Shown: positions 15,485 through 23,540 of the stretch, piece by piece
How positions within the stretch are numbered: the stretch's first letter is position 1
Layout of the letters: each line of letters starts with the position of its first letter
DNA from: RPQJ01 sp046347155
Lineage (GTDB): Bacteria > Pseudomonadota > Gammaproteobacteria > Steroidobacterales > Steroidobacteraceae
Direction of reading: 5' to 3'
Length of the DNA: 64,000 nt
Assembly: GCA_046347155.1 (NCBI GenBank)
Contig: JAXMGT010000001.1
Location: forward strand, 558,001 to 622,000
Notes under the pieces: model-generated
What the model was told of the DNA's origin: nothing
Database searches by the model: none
The model's input: the letters and a program-made list of their open reading frames with translations, nothing else
Position numbers and translations under genes: made by a program

Positions 15485-17670
15485 TCCGGCCGCGGCGCCA
15501 GGGCGGCGCCGTCGCTGAGCAGTGCGAGCGCGATGCCGACGCGCGCCACTTCGGCCACCGTCGGTTCGCTCATCGGTGGCAGCTGGTCCGAGTCGGTGTA
15601 GCGGCGCAGCACCGGGTAGCCGTCGCCACCGTCCGGCCCCGTGCCGTCGTCGAGCGCGTCCGGCCAGTAGGCAGCGGTCACCGCCCGCGTCGATGGCCAG
15701 GCGCCCGGCAGCCGGGCGTGTGGCCCGTTCACCGGCAGTCCGGGCAGCGGCGCGCCGGCGCCCGAGTGTTGCGAGAGCTTCGACAGCGGGTGGCGTGGCG
15801 AGCGGGCACCGAGGCCCGTCACGTACGTGAGGCCCTGCGGGTTGAGGCCGAGTTCTGCGCCGGGAGCGACCCACGCCCATTCGAGGTAGCGTCGCTGGCC
15901 GGAGAGCCGGTGCGCCTGCAACAGCGTGAGCGCGGCGCGGGACGACTGGGCGAAGTTGCCCCAGCCGGTGAGGCTCCGCCGTGGATGCGACGGCGCGAGC
16001 CAGGGGCTCGCCTCCATCTGTCGTATCCGCCAGTCCGCCCCGGCCAGGACGGCGCGTCTTGCGGCGGCGACGATCGTGGCGTTGCGCCGGGGATCGTTCG
16101 ACGCGAGGTAGGCCCAGGCCGCCGCCATGCCCTGTTCCGAGTAGGTGACCTCGCCGGTGGGGTCGAGCTTCAGCTGCGGAAAGTTCCGTTCGAAGTCTTC
16201 CAGGTATTGCGCATCGCCCGTGGATCGCAGCAGTTCGGCGGCGGCCCACATCCGGTTGTCGAATGCGCTCGAGTCGGCGTATTCACCGGCGTGCATGCCG
16301 GGGCGATTCCGGTACCGCTCGCCTTCGGCGGGCCACTGCGGGTGGCTCACGAGGAACCGCCAAGCGAGGCGCGCGGCCGAGAGCGCCGCGGCGGAGCGTT
16401 CTGGACTGCGATCACGCATCAACCGGGCGTGTATCGCCGCGGCCGCCGCGAACGAGGCCGTGGCGTGCGTCGTCTTTTCGGCGATCAGTCGCGGAGCGGT
16501 CACGTGCGCGGGCAGCCCTTCGTCCCATCGCTCGCTCGCGACCCGCGAGTAGACGCCGCCGTCACGGGCGTCCTGCATCGACAGCAGCCAGCTGAAGCCC
16601 CAGTCGAGTTCATCGAGGACGTCGGGCGTGCCGTTCCCGCTCTCCGGTATGTCGAGGTCGCCGTCGCGGAACTGCGTCGGTGCGAGGTCGAAGCCGAGCC
16701 CGACGCAGAACCACACGGGTGCCGCGTTGACGACGTACTGTCCGTAGTCGCCGGCGTCGAACCAGCCGCCCCGCAGCGGGTGATGGGAACCGGCGGCCTC
16801 GTGGTTGCCAAGTGGCGACGGCGACACCGCGACGTCGAACACGGCATCGAATCTCGACGGAACGCCCTCCGCCCGGGCGTAGCCGGGCGCCGCATGCCGG
16901 GCATCGATCGGTGTCGAGTTGCGCTGGTGGTAGAGCACCCGTAACACGGTGCGGTAGGCATCCCGGTAAACGTCGTCGCGAATCCCGAACTCGTCGGAGA
17001 CGCCGTACCCCGGCACCCGTACCCTGTAGCGGCCGGGGCGCTGGACGGCCGAGAAGTCCGCGACGTACACGTCGTTGCCGCTCCACGGGTCGGCGCGTGC
17101 GCGCAGGACCAGCGGCCCGTGGAAGACCGGATGTCCGACGGAATCGACGAGGTCGAACTCGCCGGCGTCGACCGGCATCGGCCCGGCCGTGCCGAGCCAC
17201 TCGCCAACCAGGGCGACCTTGCGGGACAACGGGGCGTACCCGAGCTGGTTCACGGCGATCGCCGAAGTACGGGCGCCCGGGTCGTAGGTGGCGGACGCCT
17301 CGACGCCGCGGCCGGGCACGCGGACGACGTAGCGACGATGCGGCTCGAGCGGTCGCTCGAGCCAGACGCTGATCCGCGTGGTCGCCACCGCATTGGACGG
17401 CGTCGCCGGCAGCGAGGTCACCTGCCGGTCGACGCCGATTCGAGCGACGCCGATCGGCGCCGCGCCGCGACCCGACGCGGGAACGACCACGACGTCGCGG
17501 GGATCGCTGCAGCACGTGCGGGGATCCAGCCCGGCGACGTCGATCCGCAGTGCCCGGTCCCCCAGCACTTCGACGGGCGCCGCCGGGGCCGCCGCGGCCG
17601 ACCCTGTCGTCGCGACCAGGCAGAGGACGGCCGCGCCGGGCACCAGACGCGACGCGCGCACGGGGGTCAC
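15475..17670 (-). CDS. glycoside hydrolase family 9 protein, exported
   Basis: A 731-residue secreted protein: signal peptide (to about residue 28, AAAAPAA), an N-terminal Ig-like region of the CelD_N type (AVNQLGYAPLSRKVALV) and a GH9 (alpha/alpha)6 domain. GGWFDAGDYGQY carries the catalytic Asp305/Asp308 pair, GLNPQGLTYVTGLGARSPRH is the histidine region, and MSEPTVAEVA near the C-terminus holds the candidate general acid. GH9 enzymes cleave beta-1,4-glucans. At the end of a wza/wzz operon it probably trims or releases the organism's own exopolysaccharide. The start overlaps the upstream stop (ATGA). Confidence 0.87.
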   Translation of the reverse strand: MTPVRASRLVPGAAVLCLVATTGSAAAAPAAPVEVLGDRALRIDVAGLDPRTCCSDPRDVVVVPASGRGAAPIGVARIGVDRQVTSLPATPSNAVATTRISVWLERPLEPHRRYVVRVPGRGVEASATYDPGARTSAIAVNQLGYAPLSRKVALVGEWLGTAGPMPVDAGEFDLVDSVGHPVFHGPLVLRARADPWSGNDVYVADFSAVQRPGRYRVRVPGYGVSDEFGIRDDVYRDAYRTVLRVLYHQRNSTPIDARHAAPGYARAEGVPSRFDAVFDVAVSPSPLGNHEAAGSHHPLRGGWFDAGDYGQYVVNAAPVWFCVGLGFDLAPTQFRDGDLDIPESGNGTPDVLDELDWGFSWLLSMQDARDGGVYSRVASERWDEGLPAHVTAPRLIAEKTTHATASFAAAAAIHARLMRDRSPERSAAALSAARLAWRFLVSHPQWPAEGERYRNRPGMHAGEYADSSAFDNRMWAAAELLRSTGDAQYLEDFERNFPQLKLDPTGEVTYSEQGMAAAWAYLASNDPRRNATIVAAARRAVLAGADWRIRQMEASPWLAPSHPRRSLTGWGNFAQSSRAALTLLQAHRLSGQRRYLEWAWVAPGAELGLNPQGLTYVTGLGARSPRHPLSKLSQHSGAGAPLPGLPVNGPHARLPGAWPSTRAVTAAYWPDALDDGTGPDGGDGYPVLRRYTDSDQLPPMSEPTVAEVARVGIALALLSDGAALAPRPDQQ

Positions 17671-18719
17671 TTGCCGCCGCCGGCGGCGCGGCCGAGCAGC
17701 ACGGTGTTCTGCACCGTCGTCAGCGCGGGCAGGATGTAGTCGAGGATGCGGCTCAGCGAAGCGAGCCCGGTCGTCGGCACGTAGATGATGTCGCCCGGCT
17801 CGAGCTGAACGTCGCGCTGGCGGCCCGAGAGCACTTCCTTGTAGTTCGACACGATGACGGTGGGGTTCTGCAGCGAGCCGCGCACGACGTGGATGCGCGT
17901 GCGGTCCGCGTCGTGGGTGAATCCCTCCGACATCGACAGCGTGCGGGCGAGCGCCATGCGGTCCTGGTAGGCGAACACCATCGGCTTCGACACCTCGCCG
18001 AGCACGTACACTTCCTGCGAGAGCCCGGACGGAACGTGGATGTGGTCGCCGGGTCGCAGTTCGATGTCGTAGCGCATGTCGCCGTCGCGCAGCAGGCGAA
18101 CGAAGTCCACCGGCAGCACGTGGCCGTCGCGCGCGATGAACGCGTGACGCAGGTCCGCGATCTCGATCGTGCTGGCGCGATAGTTGCCCTGCTTCAGGCC
18201 GCCCGAACGGGCGATCGCGGCCGAGATCGTCGTGCGACTCGCGAGCGGAAACGTGCCCGGCGTCACGACCTCGCCGTACACGGTGTACGTTGCGCTCTTC
18301 ATGTCGTCGAGACGCACGTTGACCTTGGGGTCGAGGACGTACCGGGCGAGGCGAGTCGTGATGTCCGACGCCAGGTCGGGCACCGCCTGCTCGCCGGCGC
18401 GCACGTCCCCTATCAGCGGCAGGCTGATGTAGCCGTCGGGACGAACCACGGCACGCTCGACCGAGAGGTCGGGTTCCTGGTAGACGGTCACGGCCAGCTG
18501 GTCACCGGCGCCGATCCGGAATGCCGGCACGGGCTCCGCCGCGATGCGCGCAAGTTCCTCGACCTGCTGGTCGACGGTGCGCTGCTCGAGCACGACGCGC
18601 GCCGTTTCGGCCGCGGCCAGCTGCTCGGCGTCGAGCACCTGCTGCGGCGGAGCTTCGTCCGCGCGGACGGTACCGCCGGCCAGCAGGCACGCGGCAAAGA
18701 TGCAGAGCGACCTACGCAT
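17667..18719 (-). CDS. polysaccharide export protein (Wza/OMA family)
   Basis: A 350-residue protein with a cleavable signal peptide, a polysaccharide-export (PES) domain (FRIGAGDQLAVTVYQEPDLS, VRPDGYISLPLIGDVRAGE) and two SLBB-type regions (TVYGEVVTPGTFPL; YVLGEVSKPMVFAYQDRMAL). It would form the periplasmic/outer-membrane exit channel for the polymer. There is no lipobox cysteine near the signal cleavage site, unlike E. coli Wza. The ATG at 18719 overlaps the end of the Wzz-like gene by 8 bases, so export channel and co-polymerase are translationally coupled. Confidence 0.9.
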   Translation of the reverse strand: MRRSLCIFAACLLAGGTVRADEAPPQQVLDAEQLAAAETARVVLEQRTVDQQVEELARIAAEPVPAFRIGAGDQLAVTVYQEPDLSVERAVVRPDGYISLPLIGDVRAGEQAVPDLASDITTRLARYVLDPKVNVRLDDMKSATYTVYGEVVTPGTFPLASRTTISAAIARSGGLKQGNYRASTIEIADLRHAFIARDGHVLPVDFVRLLRDGDMRYDIELRPGDHIHVPSGLSQEVYVLGEVSKPMVFAYQDRMALARTLSMSEGFTHDADRTRIHVVRGSLQNPTVIVSNYKEVLSGRQRDVQLEPGDIIYVPTTGLASLSRILDYILPALTTVQNTVLLGRAAGGGK

Positions 18720-20961
18720 GGGCCGGGCTCCTGCGCACGACCCGCACCAGCCTCTGCAGTTCGGCACGCAATACGTCGACGGCCGGTGGGCCCGCGTACG
18801 GATGCTGGCGCTCGGGAGGGACGTCCAGCACGATCGCGCCGGCCACGCGTACGCCACGAGCCTCGAAGCGCTCGACCAGTTCGGCGAGTTGCGCCCGGTC
18901 GGTGACGCCATGGCGTGCGACGAGGACGACGTGGCGCGCGGCGCACGCGAGCTCGAACGCGCCCTCGTCCTCGCCACAGGGCGGCAGGTCAAGCACGGTT
19001 CGACGGCACCGCGCCGACACCCGGCCGAGCAGGTCGGTCGCCTCGGGCTGGCCGAGCAGCAGCAGACCGCCGTCGTCGTGCGTCGCCGCGCCGCTCGGGA
19101 GCAACCGGAGCCGCTCGTGGGCACCGCGCACCAGGCACTCCTCGAGCGGGACTTGGTCGTGCGCGACGTCCACGAACCCCGGGCCCGTCGCCGGGCCGGG
19201 GCGCGCTCCGGCGCCGGTGCGCAGGTCGGCGTCGACCAGGATGGTGCGCTCGCCGCGCATCGCGAGGCCGAGCGCGGTCGCCCGCGCGACCGTCGAGCGG
19301 CCTTCGCCGCCCGCGGGGCTGACCACTGCGAGCGTCGACCACTCGTCGCCGCCTGCGCACAGGTCGTTCACGAAGCGACGAAAGGCGCGGAAGCCCGGGC
19401 CGGCCGGTCGTGGACTTTCGCCAGCTGCGGGATCGGCACGGCCAATCTCGGCGCACGGCGCGCCGCCGGCCGCGTGATCCTCGATGTCCTCGCGGCAGCG
19501 GACGCGGCGGTCCGCGAGTTCGAGCAGAACTGAGAGGCCCAGTGCCAGCATGAGCCCGACCAGCAGCGAGGCGGCGAGCACCAGCCGACGGCCGGACGGT
19601 TCCGGCTCCGCCGGGATGCCGGCCCGCTCGACGACCTGGAGACTGGGTTCCCCGGCCGACATCGCGACACGCGACTCCTCGACCTTGCTCGACAGGCTGC
19701 GCTCGAGTTCACGCGCCGACAGCTGGCGTGCCTCGAGCTGGCGGAACTTCTTCTCGAGCGCGGCGAGTTCGCCGATCTTCGCCTCCATCTGTGCGATCGC
19801 GTTCGCGAGTCCGCTCTCGCGACCCTCGGCCACGTGCAGTTGCGTCACCAGGTCCTGCAGCTTGACCTTCAGGTCGCGTCGCAGGTCGTTCGGCGAGCGG
19901 GTCGTCTCGCCGCCGGTGAACTCGCTGTTCGCGGCCAGCGTCCGCAGCGCCGCCGCCTGCTCGCGCAGCTTGACGACCTTGGGATTCTCCTCCGTGTAAC
20001 GGGTCCGCGCGTCCTTGAGCTGCCACTCGACGTCCTCGAGGCGCTTTCCCAGCGGGTTGCGGAACAGCGTCGACGTCACGGTCTCGGGCACGGCGACGAG
20101 CGACGACTCAAAGTCCGATCGGGCGAGGCGCAGCGCCTCGACCTCGCCCTGGCTGGCCCAGTGTTCCGACTGCAGTCGCGAAAGGTCGATCAGCCGCGCC
20201 TTGGTCTCTTCCTCGAAACTCGCGACCTTGTACTGCTGCTGGAACGCGAGCACCTCGCCGTCGATTGCGACCAGGCGACCGCGTGCGTCCTCCAGCTGCC
20301 GCTGGTAGCCGCGGTGGTCCTCGGCGGCCTGTTCTGCCCGGATCCGTGTCGTGCGCTCGACGAAGACGTCCGCGAGGCCATTGGCGAGCGCGGCGGCCTG
20401 CTGCGGCGAGTCCCACAGCACGCGCAGGTTCACGACGTCGGATTTCTGCGCCAGTGTCGCCTTCACCGCGGCGGCAAGCCGGGTCCGCGGAGCCTTGACG
20501 CCGGCCCGTCGCATCGCCTCGTCGAGCGACGACGGGAGCTTCAGCGTGTCCATCAGCGTCTCGAGCCCGTAGTCACGCGTCTGGTAGGGTTGGTCCGCGC
20601 CGACGCTGAAGGCTGCCTTGCGGTCGCTCACGATCAGCGTGGTGACACCCTGCCAGCGTCGTTCGATCAGCGTCGTGGCCAGCGTGATGCCCCCGAGCGC
20701 GCACAACGCGACCACCGCGAGGACCAGGCGCCAGCGCAGCAATACCCCACGCAGCAGTCGGGCGGGCAGCAGGCGTCGGGGGAACGACGGCGCATCCGAG
20801 GCGTCGTCCTTGAGCAGAGCGAGGAGCGCGTCGTCGGTCGTGGACCGCTTGCCCGGTGTCCCGGTGTTCGCCGCCTCGCCGGCCCGCAGTGCCCAGACGG
20901 CCCCGGCTTCCTGCAGCATGTCCGCGGCGTCCCTGCGCAGCGTGTGCTCCTGTGCGCTCAT
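18712..20961 (-). CDS. Wzz-like polysaccharide co-polymerase with altered BY-kinase domain
   Basis: A 749-residue protein: N-terminal cytoplasmic region, first membrane helix (LVLAVVALCALGGITLATTL), a long periplasmic coiled-coil (about residues 220-460), second helix (LVLAASLLVGLMLALGLSVLL) and a C-terminal P-loop domain. The domain keeps the Walker A' (TILVDADLRTG). Its Walker A reads PAGGEGRSTVARA, with Arg555 where the ATP-binding Lys is expected, and no tyrosine cluster ends the chain. It should set polymer length and connect to the export channel; autokinase activity is doubtful. An ATPase gene lies 18 bases upstream. Confidence 0.87.
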   Translation of the reverse strand: MSAQEHTLRRDAADMLQEAGAVWALRAGEAANTGTPGKRSTTDDALLALLKDDASDAPSFPRRLLPARLLRGVLLRWRLVLAVVALCALGGITLATTLIERRWQGVTTLIVSDRKAAFSVGADQPYQTRDYGLETLMDTLKLPSSLDEAMRRAGVKAPRTRLAAAVKATLAQKSDVVNLRVLWDSPQQAAALANGLADVFVERTTRIRAEQAAEDHRGYQRQLEDARGRLVAIDGEVLAFQQQYKVASFEEETKARLIDLSRLQSEHWASQGEVEALRLARSDFESSLVAVPETVTSTLFRNPLGKRLEDVEWQLKDARTRYTEENPKVVKLREQAAALRTLAANSEFTGGETTRSPNDLRRDLKVKLQDLVTQLHVAEGRESGLANAIAQMEAKIGELAALEKKFRQLEARQLSARELERSLSSKVEESRVAMSAGEPSLQVVERAGIPAEPEPSGRRLVLAASLLVGLMLALGLSVLLELADRRVRCREDIEDHAAGGAPCAEIGRADPAAGESPRPAGPGFRAFRRFVNDLCAGGDEWSTLAVVSPAGGEGRSTVARATALGLAMRGERTILVDADLRTGAGARPGPATGPGFVDVAHDQVPLEECLVRGAHERLRLLPSGAATHDDGGLLLLGQPEATDLLGRVSARCRRTVLDLPPCGEDEGAFELACAARHVVLVARHGVTDRAQLAELVERFEARGVRVAGAIVLDVPPERQHPYAGPPAVDVLRAELQRLVRVVRRSPAHA

Positions 20962-20979
20962 CGGTCCGTGTCCGCCGGC

Positions 20980-21876
20980 CTAATGGCCCAGCATCAGGTG
21001 AGTCGCGTCCGGCCCGGCCTCCGGCATCGCGCGGCGGGCCGCATCGAGGTCGGTGGTGGTCGCGACGCCGCTGCCGCGGCGAGCGGCGTGCAGCAATGCA
21101 TGCCGGCAGCAGGCGTTGAGGGTGCGGGGGACGCCGCCGGAGGCTTCGTGCAGCCGCGCCGGCAACGCTGGATCGAGCACCCGGGACGAGTCGAGCCCAC
21201 GTGCCTCGAGGCGGGCCTCGATGTACGCGCCCGTGTCGATGGCATCGAGCGGTGCCAGCGTGAATTGCGCGCCGATCCGCTGGCGCAGCACGGGCAGGCG
21301 ACCGAGGGTCTGCCGCAGCGAGGGCTGGCCGATCAGTATCGGGACCACGTAGGCCTGGCGATCCGAACTCAGGTTCATCAACGCGCCGATCGCATCGAGC
21401 GTGCCGGCATCGGCCCGCTCTGCATCGTCGAGCAGCAGCACGAGGTGACGGCCACCGGCCACGACATCGGCGACGAGCGTCGCTTTGAACTCGGCGATGC
21501 GTTCGTAGCGCCCGGGCAACCGGGCGGACGCGATCCGCTCGCCCCGCAGCTGGCTGAGGATTTCGAGCAGCAGGTCGTCGAAGTCGAGCAGGCACGACTC
21601 GACGACGACGGTCGCGCAGCGCTCCGGGGCGAGCCGCTGCCTGACGGCGGTGCGCACCAGCGTCTTGCCGAGGCCGGCCGGTGCGGTCAGCAGCCCGGCG
21701 CCCGCGTTGCCGTCGTTCGCGAGCGCGACCAGTTCGTCGACGGCGCGCGACTGGCCGGCCGTCAGGCGGGCCGCCCCGGGGTCGCGGGTCTCGAGGAACG
21801 CCTGCGCCGCTCGCGCGAGCACGTCGGCGCGATCGCGGTGCAGCCACAGCAGGGTTTCGTCGATGGCGGCGTTCAT
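20980..21876 (-). CDS. ExeA-like AAA ATPase (polysaccharide/XrtA-locus type)
   Basis: A 298-residue ATPase of the ExeA/general-secretion ATPase type often found beside wzz-like genes in exosortase and exopolysaccharide loci. Walker A is APAGLGKT (65-72), Walker B LVLLLDDAE (145-153), and a sensor-like stretch reads VVPILIGQPSLRQTL. The C-terminal EASGGVPRTLNACCRHALL is typical of the family. No exosortase is present in the window. It probably energises or regulates assembly of the export machinery. It starts 4 bases after the stop of the lipoprotein gene and precedes the co-polymerase gene by 18 bases. Confidence 0.85.
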   Translation of the reverse strand: MNAAIDETLLWLHRDRADVLARAAQAFLETRDPGAARLTAGQSRAVDELVALANDGNAGAGLLTAPAGLGKTLVRTAVRQRLAPERCATVVVESCLLDFDDLLLEILSQLRGERIASARLPGRYERIAEFKATLVADVVAGGRHLVLLLDDAERADAGTLDAIGALMNLSSDRQAYVVPILIGQPSLRQTLGRLPVLRQRIGAQFTLAPLDAIDTGAYIEARLEARGLDSSRVLDPALPARLHEASGGVPRTLNACCRHALLHAARRGSGVATTTDLDAARRAMPEAGPDATHLMLGH

Positions 21877-21880
21877 CGGT

Positions 21881-22210
21881 TCATCGCGTCACGGCGCGAG
21901 GGTCGGGGTTGTCGAGGAAGAACGTCAGGTCCTGCGGCAACGACGGCGGGACCATGCGGACCACCTGGCGCGTCTGTGCCGGGTACATCGGTACCGCCAC
22001 CACTTCGACGAATCGCGTCGCATCGGTGTACGGGATGTCGTGGGTGAGCGGGGACTGGCCGACGTAGGTGCCGTCGACGAAGATCCACGCCGGCGTCGGT
22101 GCGGACTCGATGTGCACCCGTGCCAGCGTCGCGCCGTCCGGGGCATAACGCGGCGCGTGCGCGCAGCCGCCGGCCAGTACGAGCACTGCGACCGCGACTC
22201 GGCCCGTCAT
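21881..22210 (-). CDS. small lipoprotein with PEGA-like domain
   Basis: A 109-residue protein with a lipoprotein signal (VLVLAGGC; Cys16). The short mature domain (IESAPTPAWIFVDGTYVGQSPLTHDIPY) has the PEGA-type pattern of a strand pair followed by a 'G-x-SP' turn. It is likely anchored in the outer membrane with the export machinery encoded downstream. The ATG at 22210 overlaps the stop of the upstream glycosyltransferase (ATGA), and the ATPase gene follows after 4 bases. Confidence 0.75.
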   Translation of the reverse strand: MTGRVAVAVLVLAGGCAHAPRYAPDGATLARVHIESAPTPAWIFVDGTYVGQSPLTHDIPYTDATRFVEVVAVPMYPAQTRQVVRMVPPSLPQDLTFFLDNPDPRAVTR

Positions 22211-23424
22211 CGCCGGCTCGCTGCCGCGGCGCGGCAGGCGTCGATCACGCCGAGGGCGGAGCGCTCCCAGGTGTAGCGGCCCGAGCGGTCGATCCCGCGC
22301 GCACGCAGGCGCGCGCGCAGCACGTCGTCGGTCAGCAGGCGATGCATTGCTTCCGCGATGGCCGACACGTCACGGGGATCGAACAGCAGCGCCGCATCGC
22401 CGGCCACTTCCGGCAGACTCGACACGTTTGACACGCAGCACGGGACGCCGCTCGCCATCGCCTCGAGCAGCGGAATCCCGAATCCCTCGTACAACGACGG
22501 GAACACGAAGGCCGAGGCCCCTCGATAGAGCCCCGGCAGTGCGTCCGCGTCGAGGAATCCCGTGAACACCACCTCTCCTGCAAGGCCGAGGCGCACGACG
22601 GCGGCGTCGATTGCATCGGCGCCGCTCCAGCGCGGGCCGGCCAGCACGAGCCTGTGCGGCAGGCCGGATGCCTTGAGTCGTGCGTAGGCTTCGAGCAGGG
22701 TCACGTGGTTCTTGCCCGGGTGTTCGAGACGCGCGACGTAAAGCAGGTACGGCCCGCCCCGACCGTCGTGCGCCTCGCCGCCGCCGGCGGCATGGCGCGC
22801 CGAGTAACGGGACAGGTCGACGCCGTTCGGCACGACTGAAACGCGATCCGCAGTGACCGCGGTGTGCTCGAGGACGTCTGCGCGGGTGCTGCTGCTGACC
22901 GTGACCACGCGGTCCTGCCGACCGATCAGCGCCGGCAGCACCCGAGTCGCGTAGATCATCCGCGCCAGGTCGTACTTCTGCGGCACGTGCAGTTGCGACA
23001 GGTCGTGGACGGTCGCGACCGACGGGACGCCGTAGGCGACGCCGAGCCTGCGGTTGCCGGCCGGCAGGAACGCGACGTTGCAGTCATGCGCACGCAGGCG
23101 CCGCGGCAGCTCGAGCGAGTGCCAAAGCAGGCTCTGCACCGGCGAGTCGTGGCGATCGGCGACCAGTTCGACCGTCACGCGCGGCGGGAGCCCGCTCCAC
23201 AGCGACGCGTCGCGCCTCGGCGCGAACACGACGAACTCGTCGTCGGGCGCGACGAGCGGCAGCCGGCGCACCACGTTGAGCAGGTACTGGCCGATTCCGG
23301 AGCGCCCGCCGTCGCTGGCAAAGCAAGCCACGCCGACGCGGAGCCGCGCCCGACGACCTGCCGCTGCGCGGGCGGCGACCGTGTCGGGGGCCAGGTCGGA
23401 GACGAGTGTGCGTTCGCGGATCAT
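22207..23424 (-). CDS. glycosyltransferase family 4
   Basis: A 405-residue GT-B glycosyltransferase. Features are GRSGIGQYLLNVVRRLPLV in the acceptor domain, TVHDLSQLHVPQKYD, SRYTA-like SSSTRADVL, the donor-binding YVARLEHPGKNH and the E-x7-E motif in FPSLYEGFGIPLLEAMASG. The PQKYD and LAGPRWSG features recall mannosyltransferases. It is first in the wzz/wza/GH9 operon. The ATG at 23424 is the only in-frame standard start before conserved sequence, yet the predicted sigma-54 start site is only two bases upstream. Confidence 0.88.
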   Translation of the reverse strand: MIRERTLVSDLAPDTVAARAAAGRRARLRVGVACFASDGGRSGIGQYLLNVVRRLPLVAPDDEFVVFAPRRDASLWSGLPPRVTVELVADRHDSPVQSLLWHSLELPRRLRAHDCNVAFLPAGNRRLGVAYGVPSVATVHDLSQLHVPQKYDLARMIYATRVLPALIGRQDRVVTVSSSTRADVLEHTAVTADRVSVVPNGVDLSRYSARHAAGGGEAHDGRGGPYLLYVARLEHPGKNHVTLLEAYARLKASGLPHRLVLAGPRWSGADAIDAAVVRLGLAGEVVFTGFLDADALPGLYRGASAFVFPSLYEGFGIPLLEAMASGVPCCVSNVSSLPEVAGDAALLFDPRDVSAIAEAMHRLLTDDVLRARLRARGIDRSGRYTWERSALGVIDACRAAAASRR

Positions 23425-23436
23425 GGGATCCGGGAT

Positions 23437-23452
23437 TGCAAGATCGATGCCA
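23437..23452 (-). promoter_or_regulatory. sigma-54 promoter P5 (for the 23424-15475 operon)
   Basis: The minus strand reads TGGCATC-GATC-TTGCA: GG and GC are at the required 10-base spacing, with two changes in the -24 element. The start site would be near 23426, almost at the ATG. P6 (30048) has the same TGGCATC-GA start and TTGCA end. Confidence 0.6.
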
Positions 23453-23514
23453 GCCGTGGGGCGGCAAAACAGGGCGCGGTCCTGCCCCTGAAGCCGGGCA
23501 CCCGGCGGTGCGAT

Positions 23515-23527
23515 TCGCAGAATGCGA
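23515..23527. promoter_or_regulatory. candidate activator-binding dyad upstream of P5
   Basis: A perfect TCGCA-GAA-TGCGA dyad centred about 95 bases upstream of the P5 start site, just beyond the end of the preceding gene. It is one of the two perfect copies in the locus. Confidence 0.58.
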
Positions 23528-23540
23528 CGCAGCCTGAGTC

